A stretch of DNA of 64,000 nt from Chloroflexota bacterium (GCA_034717495.1 JAYELL010000068.1:7596-71595), one strand, 5' to 3'. Numbered from the stretch's first letter, positions 1 through 7,867 are shown. Notes: generated by a model from the letters alone, not told the origin. Numbers and translations: made by a program.

Positions 1-310
1 TTCCTTGTCTACTTGTTTCCTTGTCTACTTGTTTCCTTGTCTACTTGTTTCCTTGTCTACTTGTTTCCTTGTCTACTTGTTTCCTTGTCTACTTGTTTCC
101 TTGTCTACTTGTTTCCTTGTCTACTTGTTTCCTTGTCTACTTGCTTCCTTGTCTACTTGTTTCCTTGTCTACTTGTTTCCTTGTCTACTTGTTTCCTTGT
201 TTCCTTGTCTACTTGTTTCCTTGTCTACTTGTTTCCTTGTCTACTTGTCTACTTGTTTCCTTGTCTACTTGTTTCCTTGTCTACTTGTCTACTTGCTTCC
301 TTGTCTACTT
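1..310. repeat. Octamer tandem repeat array, cut by window edge
   Basis: Two octamers, TTCCTTGT and CTACTTGT, mostly alternate to give a 16-bp period across about 310 bp; in a few places one octamer is repeated or dropped. The period is not a multiple of three, so all three forward frames stay open and encode the same 16-residue Phe/Leu/Cys/Ser pattern, which is an artefact and not a protein. The array ends about 11 bp from the stop codon of the minus-strand PLP enzyme, so on that gene's strand it is the 3' flank. Shorter relatives lie at 4202-4237, 4735-4880 and 5900-5943. Confidence 0.95.
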
Positions 311-320
311 CCCCACTCCC

Positions 321-1796
321 CTACTGATTCCCATTCAACAACCCCGTGCGTGCATTGAACGCCTCGATCAGCTCATCGATCTGGTCCACAGAGCCAGGGA
401 TGCTGGTCCAGTAATCGTCGTCGTACCACTGAGCCTGAATCTCCTCGTAGGTTTTGCCCTGTTGCTCAACCCAGGTGAAGTACTTGAGATTGTGGATGCG
501 CCTGCGGTCTACGTAGGACAGTTCCTGGAGATGATCGACCTCCGCACCCAGCACGTAGCGATGCCAGCGAGCCGCTGCATCCAGTTCGGAGAACTGGCCC
601 TCGCTCTCCCGATACTCGTCGATACGGCTTTCATACATCTCCATGGAGTCGGTAGCGACGGTCAGGATCACGTCGTTCGGCCCCATCTCGTAGTACTTGG
701 CCATCTTGATTGCAGCCTGCATGTTGGCAATGCTGGAGATGCCCAAGAGGGGCAGTTGTTCGACAACATCGGCCGGCACACCCTGGTCCACCAGGTACTC
801 CTGTCCCGTTGGCTCATTGAACAGACGCATAATGCCGATGCTGGCGGCGTCATCGATGCCTACAACCATATCGGTGTTTTTGACATTGTGGATCCAGGGC
901 ACGTGCTTATCACCAATGCCCTCGATGCGATGCGCACCAAAGCCGTTGTAAAGCAAGGTGGGGCACTGAAGGGCTTCGCTGGCAGCGACCTTGCTGGTGG
1001 GGAACTGGGCCTTCATGTAGTCGCCACAGGCCAGTGTGCCGCCGGAGCCGGTGTTCAGAGCAACACCCCGGTAGCGGTCGTCGGGTCCCAGTTGCTGCTC
1101 AAGCACCTCGACCATGGCCGGTCCGGTGATCTCATAGTGCCACAGGTAATTCCCGAACTCGTCGAACTGGTTGAAAATGACCACATCTTCGCCCGACTGG
1201 CGCAGCTCCCAGCACTTGTCGAAGATCTCTTTGACGTTGCTCTCCGAACCCGGCGTTTTGATGGTCTCACCAGCCACGCTGGCCAGCCAGTCGAAGCGCT
1301 CCTGGCTCATCTCTTCGGGCAGGATGGCGATCGATTCACAGGCCAGCAGGTTCGAGTCATAGGCCCCGCCCCGACAATAGTTGCCGGTGGAGGGCCAGAC
1401 AGCCTTCTGGCTCGTCGGATCGAACTGTCCCGTCACCAGGCGGGGCACCAGACAGCCAAAGGCAGCACCGACTTTGTGGGCACCGGTTGGGAACCATTTG
1501 CCGATCAGCGCGATGATGCGGGCGTCGACGCCGGTCAGTTCCGGGGGAAACTCCAGAAAGTTGACGCCGCCAAAGCCGCCGCCGCTGGGCTCGGGCTCAT
1601 TGTGCCAGGTGATGCGAAAGAGGTTAAGCGGATTCAGGTCCCACAGTCCAACATCGGACAGCTGCTTCTGAATAGTCGCCGGCACAGATTGCGGGTTACG
1701 CATCTGCTTGAAAGTGGGGATGATGATGTTGCGCTCGCGGGCGCGCTCAACCGCTCTCGCCAGGGCTTCTTCGTTACGTGTTGCTAGATCAATCAT
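321..1796 (-). CDS. PLP-dependent enzyme, tryptophan-synthase-beta/threonine-synthase fold
   Basis: This 491-residue protein belongs to the fold-type II PLP enzymes. The likely PLP lysine is Lys108 in GAHKVGAAFG. A phosphate/substrate loop of the type STGNYCRGG follows about 30 residues later, and a glycine-rich LNTGSGGTLACGDY segment lies further on. It is longer than diaminopropionate ammonia-lyase (about 400 residues) and carries an extra N-terminal stretch of about 90 residues. It is the last gene of the carbamoyl-transfer island. A lyase or deaminase acting on an amino acid released by the neighbouring carbamoyltransferases is an inference; the substrate cannot be read from the sequence. 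The family is secure, the reaction is not. Confidence 0.85.
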   Translation of the reverse strand: MIDLATRNEEALARAVERARERNIIIPTFKQMRNPQSVPATIQKQLSDVGLWDLNPLNLFRITWHNEPEPSGGGFGGVNFLEFPPELTGVDARIIALIGKWFPTGAHKVGAAFGCLVPRLVTGQFDPTSQKAVWPSTGNYCRGGAYDSNLLACESIAILPEEMSQERFDWLASVAGETIKTPGSESNVKEIFDKCWELRQSGEDVVIFNQFDEFGNYLWHYEITGPAMVEVLEQQLGPDDRYRGVALNTGSGGTLACGDYMKAQFPTSKVAASEALQCPTLLYNGFGAHRIEGIGDKHVPWIHNVKNTDMVVGIDDAASIGIMRLFNEPTGQEYLVDQGVPADVVEQLPLLGISSIANMQAAIKMAKYYEMGPNDVILTVATDSMEMYESRIDEYRESEGQFSELDAAARWHRYVLGAEVDHLQELSYVDRRRIHNLKYFTWVEQQGKTYEEIQAQWYDDDYWTSIPGSVDQIDELIEAFNARTGLLNGNQ

Positions 1797-1830
1797 GGTA
1801 TTTGTCCGTTCATAGCTTAGGTGACTTTCA

Positions 1831-1894
1831 GAAGACCGCAGACGGCGGTCAACGACACGGCGACTCGGCGGTCGGCGGTCCGTGGTCCGCGGTC
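1831..1894. repeat. Heptamer GGTC-type tandem repeat
   Basis: Seven-base units ending in GGTC (GGCGGTC, CGTGGTC, CGCGGTC) occur in tandem between the two PLP enzyme genes. The repeat runs into the 3' end of the threonine-synthase-like gene, so that protein's last dozen or so residues are repeat-encoded. Related units occur at 3181-3206, 13826-13950, 34017-34043 and 40756-40800. Confidence 0.8.
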
Positions 1895-3177
1895 ACAAGT
1901 ACCGCCTTTACTGCGTCCATGGTAGCCTCAACGCGATGCGGCTCTGTACCGACCATTTCCACCGACTTCATAGCGCTCTTGATATCCTTCAGCCCATTTC
2001 CTGTATTGACGACAACAATGCGGTCATTGGGTTGGACCATATCCTGGCCAACAGCCTTGACCAAACCCGCGTACGCTGCAGCTCCGGCCGGCTCGGCGAA
2101 GACGCCAACGCCCCGTGCCAGGGTGGGAATGGCAGTCAGGATCTCATCGTCGCTTACAGTGATGTAGGCGCCACCGGTCTCGCACACAGCGGCCATGGCC
2201 TTGATGCGGTCGCGGGGCAAGCCGGCGCTGATGCTGTCGGCCACGGTGTGGGCGTCGATGGGCGGTTTGGTCAGCACATCTTCGTCGTTTTCCCACGCTT
2301 CAGCCAGGTAGTTGCTGCCGGCAGCCTGCACCCCGTAGATCCTGGGCATATGCGAGATCCAACCAAGGGCCAGTAGATCCTTCAGGCCTTTGTGAACGCC
2401 TCCGATGATACAGCCGTCGCCTACGCTGACGAAGATTGCATCAGGCGCTTCCCAGTGTAGCGGCGAGGCATTGCCCGACGCATCTTCCATCGTTAACTGC
2501 TCGCAGATTTCGTAGCTGACCGTCTTTTTTCCTTCGGTCATATACGGGTTGAAAGCAGTATTTCTGTTGTACCATCCGTAGGCATCGGCGGCCTGCAAAC
2601 AGAGCTCGAAGGCATCGTCATAGGTGCCATCGACCAGCATAACCGTGGAGCCGAAGGCCAGCAATTGGGCGATCTTGGCCGGCGGTGCACTCTCAGGCAC
2701 AAAGATGACGTTCGCCTGCGCGACACTGGCGCAAAGACCACTGAGCGCAGCAGCCGCGTTGCCTGTGCTGGCCGTAGTGATGATCTCGGCGCCCTTTTCC
2801 TGCGCCTTGACGACAGCGACCGCGCTGGCCCGGTCCTTGAACGAGGCTGTGGGCTGGCGACCATCGTCCTTGATCCAGAGGTGCCGCAAGCCCAGCGAGT
2901 CGGCCAGCCGGGGAGCAGTATACAGGGGAGTCCAGCCAACCGCCAGGGGTGGCACCGGCGCATCTGGCTGAACCGGCAGCAGTGGCTTGTACCGCCAGAT
3001 GGTGGTATCAGGATTCTGGCCCAGGGTTTCAGGGCCAATGCGTGTCGCGATCAGGCCATAATCGTAACAGACGTCGACGATACCCTCGTTTCCGTGATCG
3101 GGACAAACGTAGTCGACCTCATCTGGCGCGTATTGTTTTGCGCAGATGAGGCATTGCAGGTGTTTGATGTGGTCCAT
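1849..3177 (-). CDS. Threonine-synthase-like PLP enzyme
   Basis: The protein has about 442 residues and is fold-type II. An N-terminal zinc-ribbon-like segment (CLIC, then CPDHG) precedes the catalytic domain, as in one class of threonine synthases. The PLP lysine lies in PTASFKDR, followed by TASTGNAAAAL and a C-terminal VVVNTGNGLKD. I chose the ATG at 3177; an upstream in-frame ATG at 3216 would add 13 residues encoded by heptamer repeat. The last residues also read into a heptamer repeat. With no homoserine or aspartate-family genes nearby, and carbamate kinase directly upstream, it may act catabolically as a beta-eliminating or deaminating enzyme. True threonine synthase remains possible. 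Confidence 0.85.
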   Translation of the reverse strand: MDHIKHLQCLICAKQYAPDEVDYVCPDHGNEGIVDVCYDYGLIATRIGPETLGQNPDTTIWRYKPLLPVQPDAPVPPLAVGWTPLYTAPRLADSLGLRHLWIKDDGRQPTASFKDRASAVAVVKAQEKGAEIITTASTGNAAAALSGLCASVAQANVIFVPESAPPAKIAQLLAFGSTVMLVDGTYDDAFELCLQAADAYGWYNRNTAFNPYMTEGKKTVSYEICEQLTMEDASGNASPLHWEAPDAIFVSVGDGCIIGGVHKGLKDLLALGWISHMPRIYGVQAAGSNYLAEAWENDEDVLTKPPIDAHTVADSISAGLPRDRIKAMAAVCETGGAYITVSDDEILTAIPTLARGVGVFAEPAGAAAYAGLVKAVGQDMVQPNDRIVVVNTGNGLKDIKSAMKSVEMVGTEPHRVEATMDAVKAVLVTADHGPPTAESPCR

Positions 3178-3180
3178 ATT

Positions 3181-3206
3181 CGGTGGTCCGTGGTCGGCCG
3201 TCAGCG
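3181..3206. repeat. Heptamer GGTC-type repeat between arcC and threonine-synthase-like gene
   Basis: A short run of units such as GGTGGTC, CGTGGTC and GGCCGTC fills most of the 42-bp spacer. Translation in the frame of the downstream gene would give a spurious N-terminal extension containing DHGPP, which is why the later start at 3177 is preferred for that gene. Confidence 0.7.
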
Positions 3207-3219
3207 GGTCAGCCACTGT

Positions 3220-4173
3220 TCACTCCAGGGTAATAACCGTCCCCGTCTCGCCGGCCAGGGCGCGGGCGATGTTCGATGGATCGGTAACGATGGCCTTCTG
3301 ACCGCCATTCTCCAGGTAGTGAATGATGGCCTCGACCTTGGGCTTCATACTGCCGGGGGCAAAATGCCCTTCCGCCAGGTACTGTTTAACCTCCGCCACC
3401 GTCATGTGGTCAAGCCACTGCTCATCGGGTGTATTGAAGTTAATAGCCACCTTTTCCACACCGGTTGAGATCACGAACAGCTCCGCTCCGGCCTCGATGG
3501 CCAGCAGCGCGCTGGCATGGTCCTTGTCGATGACCGAGGGGGGGGCGGCTCTTAACTCACCCTTGGAATTGGAAACCACCGGGATTCCACCACCACCGAC
3601 AGCGATCACGATCCAGCCGATGTCCGCCATCTGTTTTATGGCATCGACCTCGATGATCTCCAATGGTTTCGGACTGGCAATCACGCGGCGATAACCGCGG
3701 CCGGCATCCTCGACCACCTGCCAGCCCATATCCTCAAACCCGGCGGCCTCCTCCTGGGTCATGAAACCGCCAATGGGCTTGCTGGCATTCTGAAAGGCAG
3801 GATCATCGGCATCCACCAGCACCTGGGTAACGATTGTGATTGCCCGGCGGTAGAGGCCGCGACGATGGAACTCGTTGTCCAGGGCCTGTTGGATCATGTA
3901 CCCGATGGAGCCCTGAGTGTCGGCGCCAATAATATCCAATGTCACCGGGTGCACTTCCGGCAGCGCCAGCTCGACCCGACGAAGGATGAAGCCTACCTGA
4001 GGGCCGTTGCCGTGCGTAACGATTGTATTCCAGCCATGTTCGGCCAGCTCGGCGATATGGCTGCAGGTCTCGCGAACCGCGTCCCACTGATGTTCCATCT
4101 GGGGATGGGTCTTATCGGGGATCAGTGAGTTGCCGCCGACAGCGACGACCGCTGTTGGAGATTTCTTTATCAT
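3220..4173 (-). CDS. arcC: Carbamate kinase
   Basis: A 317-residue member of the amino acid kinase family, of the usual length for carbamate kinase. Visible motifs are AVGGNSL at the N-terminus, THGNGPQVG near residue 55, PIGGFMT, AVGGGGIPV and IDKDHASALLA. It converts carbamoyl phosphate and ADP to ATP plus carbamate, which breaks down to ammonia and CO2. An AAGGA ribosome site precedes the ATG. It sits among two carbamoyltransferases and two PLP enzymes, as carbamate kinase does in the E. coli ygeW-yqeA cluster and in arginine deiminase operons, which points to energy recovery rather than carbamoyl phosphate synthesis. No arginine deiminase is present. Confidence 0.95.
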   Translation of the reverse strand: MIKKSPTAVVAVGGNSLIPDKTHPQMEHQWDAVRETCSHIAELAEHGWNTIVTHGNGPQVGFILRRVELALPEVHPVTLDIIGADTQGSIGYMIQQALDNEFHRRGLYRRAITIVTQVLVDADDPAFQNASKPIGGFMTQEEAAGFEDMGWQVVEDAGRGYRRVIASPKPLEIIEVDAIKQMADIGWIVIAVGGGGIPVVSNSKGELRAAPPSVIDKDHASALLAIEAGAELFVISTGVEKVAINFNTPDEQWLDHMTVAEVKQYLAEGHFAPGSMKPKVEAIIHYLENGGQKAIVTDPSNIARALAGETGTVITLE

Positions 4174-4201
4174 TGCAGTGCTTCCTTTGAGTGCTTGTTA
4201 A

Positions 4202-4237
4202 GAGTAGACAGGTACACAAGTAGACAAGTAAACAAGG
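4202..4237. repeat. Octamer repeat between arcC and the four-helix-bundle gene
   Basis: The segment reads as variants of ACAAGTAG and ACAAGTAA on the plus strand, the reverse complement of the left-edge array. It fills most of the gap between the two minus-strand genes. Confidence 0.75.
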
Positions 4238-4240
4238 GCT

Positions 4241-4717
4241 TCAGGAGGTTATCTCGTCCTCTGACAGGGATTCGGCGAGGATGGCATGGTCATTGACCTG
4301 TCGATTTCCGTATTCCGATCGTCCTCGCTGCTGTCTGCGAACGTAACGGATGTAGCCGTTGAGGGTTTGCTCAGCCTCGCGGCCCAGGACGTTCAACTCC
4401 TGAAATCGGGACTCGGTGATATATTGCAGGTCATGCGCAGTGATGATGTGGTTGATGGTCTCGCAAATCGACCCGCGTGCAACGTAGTAGAAGCGCAGAC
4501 AATCGAGGTAATGATAGCGGCCATAACCTTCACTGATATTCGCCATGCTACTCTTTGACGATCTGCGAACCTGTGACGCCAGGTCATAGCGCTCAATCTG
4601 GGGCAGTGTCCTGGCCATCTTATGGCACTCGATCATCAACCGCCGCGCCAATTGCCAACACTTCAAATCCTCAAAGCCTCTTCCAACTCGCTGGCCACCC
4701 ACGGACTGCTTCTTCAC
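4241..4717 (-). CDS. Four-helix-bundle (S23/IVP-type) protein
   Basis: 158 residues. The core matches the family first described from 23S rRNA intervening sequences: FEDLKCWQLARRL near the start, then SQVRRSSKSSMANISEGYGR, then a stretch rich in helix-forming residues. The start is a GTG at 4717 with an AGGTGA site just upstream. The charged tail after about residue 125 is longer than usual. Known members form pentameric bundles and bind nucleic acid or sit beside mobile elements; no enzymatic role is known. It interrupts an otherwise metabolic gene run and has octamer repeats on both sides, so it may have arrived with, or be maintained by, repeat-rich DNA. Confidence 0.85.
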   Translation of the reverse strand: MKKQSVGGQRVGRGFEDLKCWQLARRLMIECHKMARTLPQIERYDLASQVRRSSKSSMANISEGYGRYHYLDCLRFYYVARGSICETINHIITAHDLQYITESRFQELNVLGREAEQTLNGYIRYVRRQQRGRSEYGNRQVNDHAILAESLSEDEITS

Positions 4718-4734
4718 CGATCACCTGCCATGCC

Positions 4735-4880
4735 TTCCTGTTCCCTTCTTCCCTTGTGTACTTGTTTCCTTCTTCCCTTGTTTCCTTGTTTCCCTGTTTC
4801 CCTTGTTTCCCTGTTTCCCTGTGTACTTGTGTACTTGTTTCCTTCTTCCCTTCTTCCCTTCTTCCCTTCTTCCCTTGCCC
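4735..4880. repeat. Degenerate octamer repeat region
   Basis: About 145 bp made of octamers such as TTCCCTTG, TTTCCTTC, TGTACTTG and TTTCCCTG. It is pyrimidine-rich on the plus strand and occupies almost the whole spacer between the four-helix-bundle gene and the knotted carbamoyltransferase gene. On the coding (minus) strand it would give a purine-rich, largely unstructured RNA spacer. Confidence 0.85.
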
Positions 4881-4883
4881 ACT

Positions 4884-5864
4884 TCAATTCATCGTCAGCG
4901 CCATGACCGCCTTTTGGGCGTGCAAACGATTCTCTGCCTCGTCGAAGACCACACTATGTGGCCCGTCCATGACAGAACTAGTGACTTCGACATCCCGATC
5001 GGCCGGCAGAGGGTGCATGTAGATAACATCATCCTTGCCCAGCGCCATTTTGGCGTCGTCGGCAATCCAGTCCTTGTACCGATCCTGAATGCGCTTGCCC
5101 TCGTCCGGATCATGGGTCGTCAGGAGAGGGCCCCACGATTTGGCATAGATGATATCGGCATCTTTACAGGCCTCATCCATGTCATGAACAACCTCGAAAC
5201 CGGTCTGGAATCTGCGGGCCTGGTCCCGGGCCTGGTCCATGATATCGGGCATGAGCTGAAACTCCGGCGGATGGGCCAGTACGACGTCGAGGCCGAAGCG
5301 GGGCATCTGCAGAATCAATGACTGGGGCACCGAGATCGGCTTGAGATAAGACGAGGCGTAAGCCCACGAGACAACCATCTTTTTGCCCCGCAGATCGCGG
5401 CCCTTCTTCTCGATGATGGTCATCAGATCCGCCAGGCACTGATGGGGATGGTAGATCTCGCACTGCATGTTGAGAACAGGTACCCGCGAGGCCTCTGCCA
5501 CCAGGTTGAGATAGCGATTGCCGACTCCCCAGTCGACATGGCGGATCGCAATGCCGTCGAAGTAGCGACCGAAGATCTCGCCCATCTCCCGCTCCGTATC
5601 GCCGTGGGAGATCTGGGTCGTGCGGCTTTCAATGAAAGCCGCGTGGCCGCCCAACTGCGCCATGCCAGCTTCAAAACTACCGCGGGTCCGGGTGCTGGAG
5701 AAGAAGAAAAGCATCGCCAGGACCTTGTCCCGAAGAAGGGCATGAGGTTGCCCCAGGGCGCGCTTGCGCTTCAGGTCCCATGCCACGTCCAGAATCGTTT
5801 CGACCTCTTCCTTGCTGAAGTCCAGGTCGCCAATGAAATCTCGCCCGCGCAATCCAGTTTGCAT
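4884..5864 (-). CDS. Knotted carbamoyltransferase (acetyl/succinylornithine carbamoyltransferase-like)
   Basis: 326 residues. The carbamoyl-phosphate motif is FFSSTRTRGSFE near residue 55. Features shared with N-acetyl- and N-succinylornithine carbamoyltransferases are the DIIYAKSWGPL segment and a C-terminal DEAENRLHAQKAVMA; the active-site segment reads MHPLPADRDVEV. The region around WAYASSYLKPISVPQS corresponds to the proline-containing knot loop of that group. E. coli YgeW is related but about 70 residues longer. Arginine biosynthesis genes are absent nearby, while carbamate kinase is two genes downstream, so the reverse (phosphorolytic) direction on a carbamoylated amino compound is plausible. 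The ATG follows an AGGAG site. Confidence 0.88.
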   Translation of the reverse strand: MQTGLRGRDFIGDLDFSKEEVETILDVAWDLKRKRALGQPHALLRDKVLAMLFFFSSTRTRGSFEAGMAQLGGHAAFIESRTTQISHGDTEREMGEIFGRYFDGIAIRHVDWGVGNRYLNLVAEASRVPVLNMQCEIYHPHQCLADLMTIIEKKGRDLRGKKMVVSWAYASSYLKPISVPQSLILQMPRFGLDVVLAHPPEFQLMPDIMDQARDQARRFQTGFEVVHDMDEACKDADIIYAKSWGPLLTTHDPDEGKRIQDRYKDWIADDAKMALGKDDVIYMHPLPADRDVEVTSSVMDGPHSVVFDEAENRLHAQKAVMALTMN

Positions 5865-5899
5865 TGTGAATTCTCCTGTGAGCGTAACGAACTAAATCT

Positions 5900-5943
5900 T
5901 TACCCTTGTTTACTTTCTACTTGTTTCCGTGTCTACTTCCTCA
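5900..5943. repeat. Degenerate octamer repeat between the two carbamoyltransferase genes
   Basis: Variants of CTACTTGT, TTTCCGTG and TTACCCTTG fill the spacer between the knotted carbamoyltransferase and the aspartate-carbamoyltransferase-like gene. They are the same octamer family as the array at the left edge. Confidence 0.65.
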
Positions 5944-6897
5944 TTATTCCATCGCGCCCAGTACGAGGGCAATCAGGGCCATACGCATAACCACGCCGTA
6001 GAAGGCTTCCTGCCAGTAACGGGACCAGCGGGTGCCGTCGACGTCGGGCGGGATCTCGTCCATGCGCGGCAGGGAATGCAGCAGGATTGCATCTGACTTG
6101 GCCTTGGTCTCCAAAAGCTCGCGGGTGATCTTGTAGTTGGCAGGGGTGAGTCCCACGTCACCGGAGCGTTCGTCGCGTGACTTGGTGTAATCGGGCTGCA
6201 CCACCGGCTCAACCAGAATCACGTCTGCCTCCCCGATCACGTCGGCCACATGGTCAGCTTCCTTGAAATCGAGGCTGCGCTGTTTCCAGGCTTCCTTGTA
6301 CTCCTCGGGCAGAGCCATGTTGGGCGGTGAAACAAAGGTGATCGGGCAATCGAATTGGGTCAGAGCATCGCCCAGCGAGTGCATCGTGCGCATGCGCATA
6401 TCACCAACGGCAACCCAGCGCAGCCCGTCGATGCGACCCTTTTCCCGAACCACCGTCAACAGGTCGGTCAGAATCTGCGTCGGGTGCTGGCCCCAGCCAT
6501 CGCCACCATTGATGATGGGAATGGATGCCCACTTGGCAGCCTCCTGGGGCGCGCCCTGCTGAAAATGGCGCATAACAATCACGTCGCCGTAGTATTCGAG
6601 CATCTTTACGGTGTCCTTGATGGACTCCTGGTAGAAGTCGCCCGCTCTTGTCATTTTGGCGTCAGAGAAACCGGTCACATGACCGCCAAGGCGGTGCATC
6701 GCTGCCTCGTGCGCAAGACGAGTACGAGTGGACGGCTGGTAGAAGGCGGTAACCAGGGTCTTGTGGGCCAGCATATCGCTGTTGCGGCGGCTGCGAGCAA
6801 TCGGCTCTAACTGTCGAGCCACATCAAACACCTGCTCAAATTCGTTGCGCTCGAAATCTGCCAGCGACAGGATGTCGCGTCCGGCGAAACTTTTCAT
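5944..6897 (-). CDS. Aspartate-carbamoyltransferase-like protein
   Basis: 317 residues, the length of an ATCase catalytic chain. It has FYQPSTRTRLAHEAAMHRLGG (residues 53-73), GWGQHPTQILTDLLTV and, near the C-terminus, HSLPRMDEIPPDVD. The loop that in classical ATCase carries Ser-Val-x-Lys-Gly-Glu-Ser reads instead around AKMTRAGDFYQESIKD, and HPLPR is HSLPR. An AAGGAG site precedes the ATG. It is probably the first enzyme gene of the operon after the GntR regulator, and no other pyrimidine genes are present. I infer a divergent ATCase-family enzyme recruited to catabolism; an ordinary pyrB is the alternative. Confidence 0.85.
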   Translation of the reverse strand: MKSFAGRDILSLADFERNEFEQVFDVARQLEPIARSRRNSDMLAHKTLVTAFYQPSTRTRLAHEAAMHRLGGHVTGFSDAKMTRAGDFYQESIKDTVKMLEYYGDVIVMRHFQQGAPQEAAKWASIPIINGGDGWGQHPTQILTDLLTVVREKGRIDGLRWVAVGDMRMRTMHSLGDALTQFDCPITFVSPPNMALPEEYKEAWKQRSLDFKEADHVADVIGEADVILVEPVVQPDYTKSRDERSGDVGLTPANYKITRELLETKAKSDAILLHSLPRMDEIPPDVDGTRWSRYWQEAFYGVVMRMALIALVLGAME

Positions 6898-6951
6898 GGG
6901 GATACTCCTTGAGATGTGGGGTAAAGCATTGGGTTTTTGTGCAAATTGAAA

Positions 6952-7683
6952 TTATTCCCACGCCTGCACCAGGCGCAGGGGAATTAATCTGTCTTGAAAG
7001 TGGCCCAGTGAATGGAAAACTGGTTGGCCGGTCTTGTCGAAAAACACCTGGGCCAAACGAAGTACGGGGGTCGTCCTATCGATATCCAGGATGGTTGAAA
7101 CCTTCTCATCTGGCATGGTGGCTTCGATATCGAAAATGGTATAGGAAATCTCCCGGGTAAGGTAGTTAGGAACAAAATCGCCGAGCGGCAATTCAGCATT
7201 GCACTGCTCGGCAGGTTCTCTCAGTAAGGTTAACGGCACAGCGCTGCGTGCGAGAATAACCGGGTTACCATCCGCACAGAACTCGCGCTCCAGGGAAAGG
7301 ACCTCTTCGCCCGCTGCCAGGCGCAAGGCCTCGGCTTCCCGGGCAGAAGCTGGCCTCACCGACTGATCAAGGACCTGGATCGACGCCTGGTAGCCACTAT
7401 TGCTAATCAGGCGCAGGAAGTCCCAGAATCCCCCGAGGCGAGTTGGAATGTCGTCGATGTGGGCATTGACGTAGGTGCCATCCCCCTGTTTGCGGATCAC
7501 CAGGCCATCCCCCGCCAGGCGCCCCAGGGCGCTGCGAACAGTAGCCCGACTGACTCCCAGTTCCGAAGCAAGTTCGCTTTCCGAGGGAAGCCGGCTCCCG
7601 GACGCATACTGCTCGCTCATGATGCGCTCCGAAAGAATGCTGTTTACCTGGCTGACAATCGACTTGCGACGTTCAATGCGCAT
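6952..7683 (-). CDS. GntR-family regulator with UTRA effector domain
   Basis: About 243 residues. The N-terminal winged helix carries the GntR signature (SGSRLPSESELASELGVSRATVRSAL), followed by RLAGDGLVIRKQGDGTYV. The C-terminal half has the pattern of the HutC/UTRA ligand domain, with LSLEREFCADGNPVI and a final FHSLGHFQDRLIP. I chose the ATG at 7683; a TTG at 7740 behind an AAAGGT site would add 19 residues. It heads the carbamoyl-transfer island, 54 bp from the ATCase-like gene, and is the natural candidate for its substrate-responsive repressor. Confidence 0.9.
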   Translation of the reverse strand: MRIERRKSIVSQVNSILSERIMSEQYASGSRLPSESELASELGVSRATVRSALGRLAGDGLVIRKQGDGTYVNAHIDDIPTRLGGFWDFLRLISNSGYQASIQVLDQSVRPASAREAEALRLAAGEEVLSLEREFCADGNPVILARSAVPLTLLREPAEQCNAELPLGDFVPNYLTREISYTIFDIEATMPDEKVSTILDIDRTTPVLRLAQVFFDKTGQPVFHSLGHFQDRLIPLRLVQAWE

Positions 7684-7756
7684 GGCAGGCCTGGGAATGG
7701 ATAGCGGATACTCGAACCAAGGGTTAAGGTAGGACGGCAATCGTCTGACCTTTCAT

Positions 7757-7785
7757 AGTTTAGCACAGATTTTCACGATTGTCAA
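7757..7785 (-). promoter_or_regulatory. Sigma-70-type promoter for the GntR gene and island
   Basis: On the minus strand TTGACA (plus positions 7780-7785) and TAAACT (7757-7762) are separated by 17 bp. Transcription would begin near 7750, close upstream of the GntR gene, and could extend through the whole island because no clear terminator separates the genes. Confidence 0.65.
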
Positions 7786-7837
7786 TCCCAAAATAAGCGG
7801 CCGTTCCTCTGAATTTCTATGAATTCGATCATAAGAA

Positions 7838-7867
7838 TTGACACACGGCGGATGGATATGCTAGAAT
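7838..7867 (+). promoter_or_regulatory. Sigma-70-type promoter for the SufR-like/moaA operon
   Basis: TTGACA at 7838-7843 and TAGAAT at 7862-7867 with an 18-bp spacer. The predicted start near 7874 leaves a leader of about 50 nt before the GTG at 7926. The promoter is divergent from that of the GntR gene, about 50 bp away. Confidence 0.7.

Noticed and set aside
1-310. Possible CRISPR array
   Set aside because: Units are 8 or 16 bp, directly adjacent and without spacers; no cas genes occur in the window.
5-358. Open frames of up to 117 residues rich in Phe, Leu, Cys and Ser
   Set aside because: They are the translation of the octamer tandem array, which stays open in all three forward frames because its period is 16. 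No start context or family similarity.
21-1787. Plus-strand open frame of 588 codons opposite the PLP enzyme
   Set aside because: It begins inside the repeat array and is antisense to a gene with clear PLP motifs; it shows no recognisable domains.
3178-3216. N-terminal extension of the threonine-synthase-like protein
   Set aside because: The extra 13 residues are encoded by heptamer repeat, and the zinc-ribbon region starts directly after the inner ATG at 3177.
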